DNA of 64,000 bases from Oleiharenicola sp. (GTDB taxonomy: Bacteria; Verrucomicrobiota; Verrucomicrobiia; Opitutales; Opitutaceae): assembly GCA_025363455.1 (NCBI GenBank), contig JANYDW010000041.1:19414-83413 (forward strand), given 5' to 3'. Below, one piece after another: positions 55,336 through 63,886 of this stretch. The translations under genes were made by a program, and so were the position numbers. Within the stretch, counting starts at the first letter, position 1. Each line of letters begins with the position of its first letter. A model generated the notes under the pieces. The model did no database searches. It was not told the origin of the DNA and worked only from the letters and a program-made list of their open reading frames with translations.

Positions 55336-55710
55336 TTACGCCACCATCCGCCGCCAAGTACTGGCGAAGAGCGAAACCAACATGCCGATGCGGATGGAGC
55401 CCTCGAAGGTGAGGATGACGAGCACCCACTTGAGCCCGCTCGCGCTGCGCAGGGCATAGCCGACGGCGCTCACCGCGAGAAGGACGAAGCCCTGCGCTCG
55501 GCCCACCGGGTGCAGCAGCAGGGTGAACATCCAGGCCAGATAAATCAGTAGCCCGCCGGCCCAAAGTGCCGCCATCCATCCGGCCATCGGGAGTTCGCGT
55601 GGATCGGCGTTCACCTTGATCTGCTTGATGCCCATGTAGCGCTCGCTGACGACGAGCTGCCAGATTTCGAAGGCGAAGAACAGCGGCGCGAGCAGAGCAA
55701 AGGGGTTCAT
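55336..55710 (-). CDS. Four-helix membrane protein, unknown
   Basis: A 124-residue protein with four predicted membrane helices (PFALLAPLFFAFEIWQLVV, GWMAALWAGGLLIYLAWMFT, AQGFVLLAVSAVGYALR, and VLVILTFEGSIRIGMLVSLF). No family motif recognised. Its stop codon abuts the REPIN at 55335. It is divergent from the next membrane gene. Confidence 0.7.
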   Translation of the reverse strand: MNPFALLAPLFFAFEIWQLVVSERYMGIKQIKVNADPRELPMAGWMAALWAGGLLIYLAWMFTLLLHPVGRAQGFVLLAVSAVGYALRSASGLKWVLVILTFEGSIRIGMLVSLFASTWRRMVA

Positions 55711-55852
55711 GACAACGAGGGCACATCCTCGGGTCGGCCGGAAAAAAGACGAGCTTGAGTTGCCGGCCCGGGAAAAGAGATGGCATCCCGCGCAGAACCC
55801 GGCAAAATGGCTTCAAGGCCGCTGCGGCCCAAACCTCAACCTTGGAGAGAAC

Positions 55853-56320
55853 ATGAACCTGACGTTGTTTCTGGTGAAGTATCTCGGCACCGCCCTCGTG
55901 GCGGGCGTGCTTGGCGGCCTGGCGATGGAGTGGGTCATGTGGCTGATCAGCCGCGCGGGCCTCGCCAAGGGCGACATGATCCTCGCGCTCGGCAGCCTGC
56001 TGACCAAATCGCGCGACAATGCGTATCGCGTCGGCCTCATCGTGCATGTGACCGCCGCCGTGGGCTTCGCGCTCGTCTACACCCTCCTGATGGTGACGCT
56101 GGGCTACACGCACCTGCCGATGTCGCTCATGCTCGGGCTCGGCGTCGGCGTGTTGCACGGGCTGCTGGTGAGTCTGATGCTCGTGTGGGTGGTGGCCGAC
56201 CGGCACCCGCTGGCGGAATTCAAGGAGGCCGATCTGCTCATCGGGCTCAGCCATTTCGCCGGTCACGTGGCCTACGGCGCAGTGGTCGGGTTGGTGGCGG
56301 GACTTTCACCGCTGCTCTAG
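55853..56320 (+). CDS. Multi-helix membrane protein, unknown
   Basis: A 155-residue protein from ATG 55853; GGAGA nine bases upstream is one of the few clear ribosome-binding sites here. Four hydrophobic helices (LVKYLGTALVAGVLGGLAM, GLIVHVTAAVGFALVYTLLM, LMLGLGVGVLHGLLVSLMLV, and FAGHVAYGAVVGLVAGLS). No recognised family. A REPIN lies after the stop. Confidence 0.72.
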   Translation: MNLTLFLVKYLGTALVAGVLGGLAMEWVMWLISRAGLAKGDMILALGSLLTKSRDNAYRVGLIVHVTAAVGFALVYTLLMVTLGYTHLPMSLMLGLGVGVLHGLLVSLMLVWVVADRHPLAEFKEADLLIGLSHFAGHVAYGAVVGLVAGLSPLL

Positions 56321-56337
56321 GCTGGGCTAAATAACAG

Positions 56338-56411
56338 AGTAGCCGCGTTGGAGCGCAGCGACAACGTGGCCTTCCTCGGCCACGCTTTCGCCTTTGGCTC
56401 AAGCGCGGCTA
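56338..56411. repeat. REPIN-like repeat, class J
   Basis: AGTAGCCGCGTTGGAGCGCA at the left and CTTTGGCTCAAGCGCGGCTACA at the right, two imperfect hairpins (around GCGACAACGTGG and GCCACGCTTTCG). It lies between a membrane gene and the DUF5069 gene. Confidence 0.7.
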
Positions 56412-56498
56412 CAAAATTACTGAAATCGCCCTGGACCGACCTGGCGGCGTAGCGGAAATCAGTTCGCCAAACCCGCGGCCGCCAGTTCAATCGCGCCC

Positions 56499-56945
56499 AT
56501 GCCCCGGGTTGAAGGCCTGCGCTCCCCCTACGACAAGACGATTGGCGGCCTGCACCATCTCGGCCGCATGTGCGACAAGATCCGGTTGAGGCACGCCGGG
56601 AAACTGCCCGAGCACTTTCACCGGAACTACGGGCTCTCGATCGGGCTCGACGGCCAGCTGTGCGGATTTCTCAATGTGAAATTCGAGAACGTGGAGGCGA
56701 AGGTGAAGGCGGGGCTGCCCGATGCCGAGGTCGCCGAATGGATTTTCTCCACCGGACTCCGGCCCAACCGTATGCAGGCCCATGTGTGGAACGAGCACTC
56801 GCGGAAGATCGGCTGGAACGACCGGGTCGCGTCCTACCTGGCCGGGGTCCGCCAGGAGCCGGACTGGGCGCATCTCACTGCGGTGACCTCGTTCGACCTC
56901 ATCGAGCAGAGCGAAGAGCGCGAGCCGCCGGCGATGAAGGGGTGA
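56499..56945 (+). CDS. DUF5069 domain protein
   Basis: A 148-residue protein with the domain opening LRSPYDKTIGGLHHLGRMCDK, then a KIRL-x-HAGKLP segment, and later NRMQAHVWNEHSRKIGW. Small helical domain of unknown function, cytoplasmic. It stands alone between repeats. Confidence 0.8.
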   Translation: MPRVEGLRSPYDKTIGGLHHLGRMCDKIRLRHAGKLPEHFHRNYGLSIGLDGQLCGFLNVKFENVEAKVKAGLPDAEVAEWIFSTGLRPNRMQAHVWNEHSRKIGWNDRVASYLAGVRQEPDWAHLTAVTSFDLIEQSEEREPPAMKG

Positions 56946-56966
56946 ACGTACTGCCCTTCTTTGATT

Positions 56967-57050
56967 GTCATCCTGAGCGGAGCGAAGGATCCACGGAGAA
57001 GGCGCAAAGTTACAACCCGTGCTTGGATCCTTCGCTGCGCTCAGGATGAC
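56967..57050. repeat. Inverted repeat, GTCATCCTGA family
   Basis: GTCATCCTGAGCGGAGCGAA at the left pairs with TTCGCTGCGCTCAGGATGAC at the right over about 26 bases around a 30-base loop. It is the best preserved of the four copies in the window. Confidence 0.85.
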
Positions 57051-57069
57051 GGGTAGGAGAATTTCGATG

Positions 57070-57181
57070 TAATACCAGTTATCCATTGCTTTGAGCCTTT
57101 GTAGGGCTGCCGCTTGTCGGCAGGCCTCGGCCGGCGACGAGCGCCGGCCCTACAGTCCCAAACCGCTGCGTAATTGGTATA
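57070..57181. repeat. Nested inverted repeat with REPIN class B inside
   Basis: AATACCAGTTATC at 57071 and GTAATTGGTATAAG at 57170 form outer arms around a REPIN (57099-57155; TGTAGGGCTGCCGC to GCCGGCCCTACA). The inner repeat is the reverse complement of the copy inside the yyaL-like gene. The remaining about 75 bases before the araC gene show only a short GGCCAGC hairpin. Confidence 0.7.
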
Positions 57182-57256
57182 AGCTGACGTTGGCCAGCTT
57201 GGCTTGACTTGAATCACTCCAGCCCCGCGTGCCCGGGTATTGCAGCGGAGCCTACC

Positions 57257-58129
57257 TCAGGCGCGGAGTTTGCGTTCGCCGGGACGGGCGCTGAACTGAC
57301 GCACCGGAACAATGCCGGCTGGCAGCGGACGGGTGAAACGGTCGATCAGCCGCCGGCGCCACGTGGAGGGGGTGAAATGGTGCACGACCTTATAGTCGCG
57401 GCAGAAATGGCTGGCGCTGGCGTAGCCGCAATGGCCGGCGATTTCGTCCAGCGTCAGGTTCGTCCGGCCCATGAGATCATGCGCTTTTTCGAGCCGGACG
57501 CGGCGGAACAGCTCCTTCGGGCTGGCCTGCCGCACCTCGGCAAACATCCGCCGCAGGTGGCTGGCCGAAACGTGGATGACGTCGGCCACCTCCTTGACCG
57601 ACGGGTTCCGGGCGAGGTGCTCCGTATACCAGGAAAGGGCGCGCTCGACGCGGAAACTTGCGACATCGGTGAGCGCCATGGGTTCGGCGGCCCGGCGGTG
57701 GCCTTCCAGCAGCAACAAGGAAAGATCCATCAGTCCCCGTTGGAAATGCAGGGGGCTGGCAACGACAGGATGGCAGAAGTGCTGCTCCAGGTTGCCGGCG
57801 ATCGACAACAGACGCGCGATGTCGGCGGCCGCCAGCGGCCGGCCTAACCAGCCGCCGTTCTGCCGCACAATCTCGTCGAGCGGATAGGGCACGCTGCTGA
57901 AATGCAGGGAAACACGATGATAGGTGTGGTGGCCGTCGTCAATCCACGCATGCGGACACTCCGGGGCAAAGATCCACAGCATATGCTCCTGCAAGGGCGG
58001 GCGGGAGCCGTCGCGGAACCGCACCCCACAACGGCCATCAATCACGGCATAGATTTCCCAATTGGTGCGCGTGTTGCAGCGCATGCCATTTTTCCAGCGA
58101 ATGCGGCCATTGGCGAAATACCGGAGCAT
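57257..58129 (-). CDS. AraC-family transcriptional regulator
   Basis: A 290-residue regulator. The N-terminal cupin-like sensor domain (about 20-120; NWEIYAVIDGRCGVRFRDGS) is followed by two HTHs at about 180-275: SVKEVADVIHVSASHLRRMF and TLDEIAGHCGYASASHFCRD. A sugar-response role is plausible for the family, but the inducer is not readable. It is the neighbour of the TonB receptor gene on the same strand. Confidence 0.9.
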   Translation of the reverse strand: MLRYFANGRIRWKNGMRCNTRTNWEIYAVIDGRCGVRFRDGSRPPLQEHMLWIFAPECPHAWIDDGHHTYHRVSLHFSSVPYPLDEIVRQNGGWLGRPLAAADIARLLSIAGNLEQHFCHPVVASPLHFQRGLMDLSLLLLEGHRRAAEPMALTDVASFRVERALSWYTEHLARNPSVKEVADVIHVSASHLRRMFAEVRQASPKELFRRVRLEKAHDLMGRTNLTLDEIAGHCGYASASHFCRDYKVVHHFTPSTWRRRLIDRFTRPLPAGIVPVRQFSARPGERKLRA

Positions 58130-58212
58130 GAAGCGGGTGGGGTGGTGGTAGATTGGGTGACCCCACCCCGGTCACGAGCCCGGTTCCATTCGGCCAGTCC
58201 GAGTCGGAGTCG

Positions 58213-58241
58213 TAAAAAAAGCCGGCCCGAAAAGGGCCGGC
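58213..58241 (-). terminator. Terminator of the TonB receptor gene
   Basis: On the minus strand GCCGGCCC-TTTTC-GGGCCGGC is followed by TTTTTTTA, 36 bases past the TonB receptor stop. Confidence 0.92.
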
Positions 58242-58276
58242 TTGAACCAACACTATGGAATCCGTGCGAAGGATTC

Positions 58277-60709
58277 TTAGAAGTTATAGGTGAACGTGGC
58301 GCGGAACTCGCGGGGAATGCCGACGGCGATGGCCGTGCGGCTGCCGCCGACAGAGATGTAGTCCTTGTCCAGCAGGTTGTTGACCTGAACGCGAGCGGTC
58401 CATTCCTTGGCCCTGTAGCTGAAACCGAGGTTCACGAGTGTGCGGCCGTCGTACTTATAGGACGCCTGTTGGGGAACGAAGCCCGCAGCCACGCCGGGAT
58501 AGGTCGCGGTGACCCCGGTGAGCGGCTTGGTCGTCGTCAGCGCGGTCACGCTCTCGCCCACCATGTCGGACTTGGAGTCGATGCCCACGCTGAAGCCGAA
58601 GCCGTTGAGCCCGCCCTCGGTGAAGCGGTAGTCGGCGAACAGCGCCCAGATCCGATCGGGCACCGCGCGGATGCGGACGCCGGTCGGCTGGCGGTAGTTG
58701 TAGGACGAGACGTTGCCGATGATCGTCAGGTTCCGATTGAGCGCATAACTGCCCTCAGCTTCCCACCCCTTGGAGATTACGTCGAGAAACGTGCTCGTCG
58801 GGAGCAGGTTGGCGGCGGCTTGATTGCCCTGCGAGACGAGGACGTAGTATTCGCTATTCGGGACGGCGTAGTTCGTCTGTGTGATGTTGAAGTGGGCGAC
58901 AGAGAACGTGAGGGTGTCATTGAGAAACGAGCCTTTCACGCCATATTCATCCTGGGCGCCGGCGGCCGGCTTGTACGGCGGGTTGGCGGTCGAGGACAGG
59001 TTCGTGTTGCCCGCCTGCAACGAGCCCGGCATCGTGTCGCCCGAGCTGTTGTGGCTGTAGTAGAGGGAGACGGGCTTGATGGGCCGGACTACCAAGCCAT
59101 AGCTTTTGGCGGTGCTGGAGATGCTGAGCGTCCGGTCGCCGATAGCGGCGATACCGGAGTTGTCGGTGCGGGTCAGGGAGCCGGCATAGCGCGAGAGGCC
59201 ACCCGAAAGCAGCACGCGATTCTGCAGGAAGCTGGCTGTTTCATAGACGTAACCCTGCAGCTCCTGGAGCTTGGCCTCCTTGGCCTGGGTCAGCGTCGTG
59301 AACGCATACGGAGTCGTGGTCAGCGCGGCCAGGCCGGCGGCGGTGTCGGGGACATCCGGACCTTGGGAGGAGCCGGCCCAGCTCCGCCACTTCGTCTTGG
59401 AGAAGTTGGCGGCGATGCCGGCGATCGTGGTCGAATCGACGATGTCGTTGCCGAACTTGGCGGCGTAGTCATCGCGCAGGTGCGCTTCGTTGTACCAGAG
59501 GTGGTCGCTGCCATTGATGCGGCGGAACACCCAGGTGGTGGGATCAGGAATCGGGGTCGCGGTCGAGGTGGCCACGGCGTTTGCACCGGAATTGTCCACG
59601 GTCCAGGTGACGCCCGGCTCGTATTTGCCGGTGTTGGGATTGCGCGTGGGATTGAAGGCGGTCAGCACGCCGGACGAGTTGGGCCAGAAGATGGAAGCGC
59701 TGGTGCCGCCCTGGTCGATGCGCTGGATGTGGTCGCCCGAAAGCATCAAGCGGGAAGTGATGTGATCATTCAGCGTGGAATGCAGCTCGAGGGTCACGCG
59801 GGTCGTATCGCGCACCCGGTGATCCTGGGCGCTGCCGAAGCCCCAGCTGCGGGGCAGGCCCCGGGCCAGCACGGCGTAGCCGTCACTGCCCACGGCGGGA
59901 TCGATCGGCTGGCCATAGCCGGTGCTCTCGTTGTTGTGCACCGCCTCGAACTTGGCCACGAACTTGGTCGTGGGTGAAAGCTGCCAGCTGACGGACGGCG
60001 CAAACATATAGCCCTTGCGAAAGAAATGATCGTAGTAGCCGGTCGAATCCCAGTAAGCCGCGACCATGCGCGCGGCGATGCCCTTTTCCTGGGAGACGAT
60101 GCGGTTCGTGTCGACGCTGAGGGCGTTGCCGATGTATTGCGCCAGCTCGAGCGTGACCGACTGCTGGTCCTTCATGATCGGCGACTTGGTGATCGGATTG
60201 AACTGGCCGCCGGGCGCACCGCCGGGGACGAGGATGGCGTTCGGGCCCTTGATGACCTCAATGCGGTCAATGTTGTAGGGGGCGAGCGTCATGCTGTAAC
60301 CATCTTCGCCCGAGATGACCATGCCGTCGATGAACTCGTGCGAGACCTGGAAGCCGCGGATGGTGTAACGGTCGCCGCCGACGGGCAGGGTCGACTCGAC
60401 GACCGGGGTGACGTATTTCGCCGCATCGAGCATGCGCTGGCTCATCGTGTCCTTGATGAAATCGCTCGTGACCACGGAGACGGTCTGGGGGATGTCCTGG
60501 ATCTTCATCGCCACCCGCGTGCCGGAGAGGGCCTGGCTGGAGGTGTAAGGGTTGGTGGCGGTCTCGGTGATGGTGAAGGTCGGGAGGGTGACGACATCAT
60601 CCTTTTTTGCAGCCGGGGCGGCGGTCTGGGCGGAGGCGAGAGCGGCGGCACCCAGCAGGAGGGCGGCCGCGGTTGCGTGACGCAACGAATGGGATCGGGT
60701 ATGATTCAT
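58277..60709 (-). CDS. TonB-dependent outer-membrane receptor (siderophore type)
   Basis: An 810-residue receptor from ATG 60709, with the signal peptide MNHTRSHSLRHATAAALLLG and an Ala-rich end near LASAQTA. The plug domain follows (GTRVAMKIQDIPQTVSVVTS, then DAAKYVTP, and FIDGMVISGEDGYS, and DRIEVIKGPNAIL). The long C-terminal beta-barrel ends in the outer-membrane-type aromatic terminus (REFRATFTYNF). The TonB box is not obvious. The substrate may be a siderophore or another metal chelate. Confidence 0.95.
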   Translation of the reverse strand: MNHTRSHSLRHATAAALLLGAAALASAQTAAPAAKKDDVVTLPTFTITETATNPYTSSQALSGTRVAMKIQDIPQTVSVVTSDFIKDTMSQRMLDAAKYVTPVVESTLPVGGDRYTIRGFQVSHEFIDGMVISGEDGYSMTLAPYNIDRIEVIKGPNAILVPGGAPGGQFNPITKSPIMKDQQSVTLELAQYIGNALSVDTNRIVSQEKGIAARMVAAYWDSTGYYDHFFRKGYMFAPSVSWQLSPTTKFVAKFEAVHNNESTGYGQPIDPAVGSDGYAVLARGLPRSWGFGSAQDHRVRDTTRVTLELHSTLNDHITSRLMLSGDHIQRIDQGGTSASIFWPNSSGVLTAFNPTRNPNTGKYEPGVTWTVDNSGANAVATSTATPIPDPTTWVFRRINGSDHLWYNEAHLRDDYAAKFGNDIVDSTTIAGIAANFSKTKWRSWAGSSQGPDVPDTAAGLAALTTTPYAFTTLTQAKEAKLQELQGYVYETASFLQNRVLLSGGLSRYAGSLTRTDNSGIAAIGDRTLSISSTAKSYGLVVRPIKPVSLYYSHNSSGDTMPGSLQAGNTNLSSTANPPYKPAAGAQDEYGVKGSFLNDTLTFSVAHFNITQTNYAVPNSEYYVLVSQGNQAAANLLPTSTFLDVISKGWEAEGSYALNRNLTIIGNVSSYNYRQPTGVRIRAVPDRIWALFADYRFTEGGLNGFGFSVGIDSKSDMVGESVTALTTTKPLTGVTATYPGVAAGFVPQQASYKYDGRTLVNLGFSYRAKEWTARVQVNNLLDKDYISVGGSRTAIAVGIPREFRATFTYNF

Positions 60710-60825
60710 GTTTTTAGGTTTTGGGAATGACGGTCGCATCCATCGCCCGGGACCAAGCCTGGATATCGTCCATGACACAGGGTCAGGGGCGGACCAGTCG
60801 GTGACCAGAGGGGTAGGGTGGGGGC

Positions 60826-60864
60826 GGCCAGCACTTAGGTGTCGCCTAGCTATTGATGCTGGCC
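60826..60864 (-). promoter_or_regulatory. Leader hairpin upstream of the TonB receptor
   Basis: GGCCAGCA and TGCTGGCC pair around 23 bases that contain a second pair (TAGG/CCTA), about 115 bases upstream of the TonB receptor start. It may be a leader regulatory structure. No known riboswitch matches. Confidence 0.3.
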
Positions 60865-60942
60865 GAAAGGGGTAAAGGGTGCACCGCGCTCCGAAAATTG
60901 CACAAAACGCGCATGCACCGCGGCCTGGGAGCCATCGGGTTG

Positions 60943-61003
60943 CTGTAGCGGCGCTCTATTAGCGCCGGCCGTCAGAGCCGGCGGTCATAGACCGCCGCTA
61001 CAG
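60943..61003. repeat. REPIN-like repeat, class A
   Basis: TGTAGCGGCGCTCTATTAGC to ACCGCCGCTACAGG, two hairpins (GCGCTC-type and GGCGGTC/GACCGCC). The stop codon TAG of the DUF885 gene (60998-61000, minus strand) lies inside the right end. Confidence 0.88.
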
Positions 61004-62770
61004 GGACTTTGTCCCGGCGATCCAGTCGTCGATCACCTGTTCCAGGACGGACAGCGGTACGCTGCCGGTGCGCAGCACGACGTTGTGGAATTCCTTCAGC
61101 GAGAACTTCGACCCGAGCGCCTGCTGTGCCTTGGCGCGCACCGCGACGATCTTGAGCATGCCGATCTTGTAGGAACAGGCCTGGCCGGGAAAGACCACGT
61201 ACCGTTCGACCTCGGCGACGGGATTGTCGACCGGCAAGCCGTAATCCAGCGCCTGTTGACGCGTCCACTTCATGGCGTGGATCCCGGTGTCCACCACGAG
61301 CCGGCGCGCGCGGAAGAGCTCGTCATTGAGCTGGCCGAGCTGGCCGACGGTATCGCCTTCATACCAGCCGGATTCGGCGGCGAGATTCTCGGCGTAGAGT
61401 GCCCAGCCCTCGGAATGGGCGGAATTGGCTCCGAAGATCCGATCCTGGCGGAAGCGCGGCAGGTCCGTCATTTCCTGCATGAGTGCGATCTGGAAATGGT
61501 GGCCGGGAATCGCCTCGTGGTAGACGAGGGTCTTCATGCCGACGAGGCGGAAGGAAGGGCCCGGCAGCGGGGCCCAGAAGGTGCCGGGGCGCGAACCGTC
61601 GCGGGCCGGTGCGTTGTAGTGAGCGGCGGCGGTTTTCTCGGTGAAGGCGGGTTCGCGTTTCACCACGCACGGGGCCTTGGGTTGCAGATCGAAGAGCGAC
61701 TGCGAGCGCTTGACGGCGTCGGCGAGAATTTCCTCGTAGCGTGCGAGCAAGGCCGGGCGCGGGTCGGGCTCGGCCGGCGGCTGGAGCTTGGCCTCCAGTT
61801 GTTTCATGCGGTCCTTGATTGAGCCGTCGGTGTAGCCCAGCTGACGGAACAGGGTCTCCATCCGGGCTTCGATGCGGCTCACCTCCTTCAGGCCCAGCTC
61901 GTGCACCTCCCGCAGGCTCAGGCTGGTTGTGGTGTAGTGGCCGAGGAAAAAGGCATAGGCGGCGTCGCCGTTCGGCAGCCAGCAGAGGCCGGCATGGTCG
62001 TTGGTGCGAGGCAGTTGCTCCTGCAGTAGCGCGCGGGCCCGTTGGAAGGCGGGGATAACGGACGCTGTCACGATTTTTTCCGCGGTGGCGACGAACGCGG
62101 CACGGTCGCCAGCGGGCAGGTCGGCGACCTTGGCGGCGCGCTCGGCGAGCGAGGTCACGAGCACGTTCTGTGCAGGTGCGTCGCCGAGGAAGCGGTCGAA
62201 CTGGCCGAGCGCGGCCTTGGTGATGAAGTCTGGCATCAGGAAACCGCGGGCCCCGGCCTCCCGGGCCTGCGCGACCCCTTCGTCCATCTGGCCCGCGACG
62301 AGCTCGAGGCGGGCGAGGTAGTTCTCGATGTCGCGTCGGTTACGAATCGGGTGGGTTTGGCTGAGGAAGCTAACCAGCCGCACATGCAGGCCCCGAAACT
62401 GATGGAAGACAAAGGTGTGGTCGGCGAACGGCTCGCTTTTGATCTGCTCGTCGAAATCCCACGCGAGGATGCGGGCCGAAATGCGCTGCGCCGGGCTCAG
62501 CGTGGCGAGGTTGAATTGGGCGAGTTCCTGCCGCTTGCGTCGGGCCACCGCGATGCGCTCGGCCCGGTAGGCCCGGGTGATTGGCGTGAACTGGCGGTCG
62601 GCGGCATCCTGTTCCGCCCCGGTGAAATATTGCGTATAGGTGGCGTCGGTCGGGCTGGCGCGCATTTCCTCGGTGGTGACCGCCTCGACCCAGGCGTCGA
62701 AGGCCGAATCAGCAGCGCGGGCCAGGACGGGGAGAAAAGCCAGGGCGAGCAGGAAGCGGGGGATTTTCAT
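60998..62770 (-). CDS. DUF885 family exported metallopeptidase-like protein
   Basis: A 590-residue protein from ATG 62770, with the signal peptide MKIPRFLLALAFLPVLARAA. The DUF885 core has HEAIPGHHFQIALMQ and SEGWALYAE, which together supply an HExxxGHH-like zinc-site pattern. Other family blocks are NSAHSEGWALYAENLA and PGQACSYKIGMLKI. Peptidase activity is likely but not shown. It is bracketed by two class A REPINs (60943 and 62830). The frame is open further upstream but no homology is expected there. Confidence 0.88.
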   Translation of the reverse strand: MKIPRFLLALAFLPVLARAADSAFDAWVEAVTTEEMRASPTDATYTQYFTGAEQDAADRQFTPITRAYRAERIAVARRKRQELAQFNLATLSPAQRISARILAWDFDEQIKSEPFADHTFVFHQFRGLHVRLVSFLSQTHPIRNRRDIENYLARLELVAGQMDEGVAQAREAGARGFLMPDFITKAALGQFDRFLGDAPAQNVLVTSLAERAAKVADLPAGDRAAFVATAEKIVTASVIPAFQRARALLQEQLPRTNDHAGLCWLPNGDAAYAFFLGHYTTTSLSLREVHELGLKEVSRIEARMETLFRQLGYTDGSIKDRMKQLEAKLQPPAEPDPRPALLARYEEILADAVKRSQSLFDLQPKAPCVVKREPAFTEKTAAAHYNAPARDGSRPGTFWAPLPGPSFRLVGMKTLVYHEAIPGHHFQIALMQEMTDLPRFRQDRIFGANSAHSEGWALYAENLAAESGWYEGDTVGQLGQLNDELFRARRLVVDTGIHAMKWTRQQALDYGLPVDNPVAEVERYVVFPGQACSYKIGMLKIVAVRAKAQQALGSKFSLKEFHNVVLRTGSVPLSVLEQVIDDWIAGTKSL

Positions 62771-62829
62771 GACGCAACGACTAGGCATGAGGTCGGGGGA
62801 TGTCCAGAGGCCAGCGGCCGCGATCGGGC

Positions 62830-62889
62830 TGGAGCGGCGCTCTATGAGCGCCGGTGATTCTAAACGGCGGTCGTAGACCGCCGCTACAG
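62830..62889. repeat. REPIN-like repeat, class A
   Basis: CTGGAGCGGCGCTCTATGAG to GACCGCCGCTACAG, two hairpins. The left end is GGAG rather than GTAG, the right end is CTAC. Same class and orientation as 60943-61003, so the two flank the DUF885 gene. Confidence 0.85.
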
Positions 62890-62943
62890 TTCCTTCACAT
62901 CCGCAGCTTGCGCTAGGGCGGCGGGTTCGCATCGTACCCGCTT

Positions 62944-63759
62944 GTGACATACACCCCGTTGTCCCGCCCCGTCCTTTCCGCGGTCCTGTCGCTGGGTTTA
63001 CTCCCGGCGGTGTCCGCCCAAACCCCGCCTGAAAACATGCAAATATTCCTGCTTATCGGGCAGTCCAACATGGCCGGGCGCGGCGCAGTCGAGGCGCAGG
63101 ACAAGAAGCCGCATCCGCGCGTGTTCATGCTGAACAAGGAACTGGCGTGGGTGCCGGCGGTGGACCCGCTTCATTTCGACAAGCCCGAGCGCATCGGCAC
63201 CGGGCTGGGCAAAACCTTCGGCGCCGTGCTCGCCGACGCCGATCCGACCGCGGTCATCGGGCTCGTGCCCGCAGCCTTCGGTGGCAGCGCGCTCGACGAG
63301 TGGGTGCCCGGCGCGCCGCACTACATGAACGCCGTGGCGCGTGCGAAGGAGGCGCTAAAACACGGCCGGCTGGCCGGCATCCTTTGGCACCAGGGCGAGT
63401 CCGACCGCGCGCCCGACAAGGCCGCGACGTATCCTGTTCGCTTCGCGAAATTCATCGCGCAACTGCGCGCCGACCTCGACGCGCAGGACGTACCCGTAGT
63501 TGTGGGCGAGATCGGCCGCTTCTGTCCCAACGAGGGACCGGTCAACGCTGCGATCCGTAAGCTGTCGGGAATGGTGCCGCATTGTGCGTTGGTGACGACC
63601 GAAGGTCTCGAAGGCCGCCCGGAGCAGCCGGAGGTCCTGCATTTTGTCACGCCCGCCTTCCGCGAACTCGGCCGGCGTTACGCCGCCGCGTGGCAGACTC
63701 TGCAGCCGGCCCCGACCGTAATGCTGAACCCGGTGATGCTGCGGCCGAAGAAGGAATAG
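62944..63759 (+). CDS. SASA/SGNH-family carbohydrate esterase (sialate O-acetylesterase-like)
   Basis: A 271-residue exported protein from GTG 62944, with a signal peptide (VLSAVLSLGLLPAVSAQ). The nucleophile block IGQSNMAGRG carries the Ser. Other family blocks are PAAFGGSALDEWVP, WHQGESDR and, near the C-terminus, LHFVTP with the catalytic His. Likely removes acetyl groups from sialic acid or plant sugars. A truncated repeat and the window end follow. Confidence 0.9.
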   Translation: MTYTPLSRPVLSAVLSLGLLPAVSAQTPPENMQIFLLIGQSNMAGRGAVEAQDKKPHPRVFMLNKELAWVPAVDPLHFDKPERIGTGLGKTFGAVLADADPTAVIGLVPAAFGGSALDEWVPGAPHYMNAVARAKEALKHGRLAGILWHQGESDRAPDKAATYPVRFAKFIAQLRADLDAQDVPVVVGEIGRFCPNEGPVNAAIRKLSGMVPHCALVTTEGLEGRPEQPEVLHFVTPAFRELGRRYAAAWQTLQPAPTVMLNPVMLRPKKE

Positions 63760-63807
63760 TAGCTGAAACCACGAATGGACACGAATAGATTCCCGTCCCG
63801 GTTGGCT

Positions 63808-63873
63808 GTCATCCTGAGCGGAGTGAAGGATCCAAGTGATCGGCGCGCCCACGGCCTGTCCCGTGGATCCTTG
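63808..63873. repeat. Truncated GTCATCCTGA repeat
   Basis: GTCATCCTGAGCGGAGTGAA at the left; the right arm is cut short after GGATCCTTG and runs into unrelated sequence. It may mark the edge of an insertion or rearrangement. Confidence 0.5.
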
Positions 63874-63886
63874 TATGTCTTGCCCG

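Noticed and set aside
57902..59977. 691-codon plus-strand open frame
   Set aside because: It is antisense to the TonB receptor, whose signal peptide, plug and barrel are clear. The product has the Arg/Gly/Ala/Val-rich composition of a shadow frame in GC-rich DNA.
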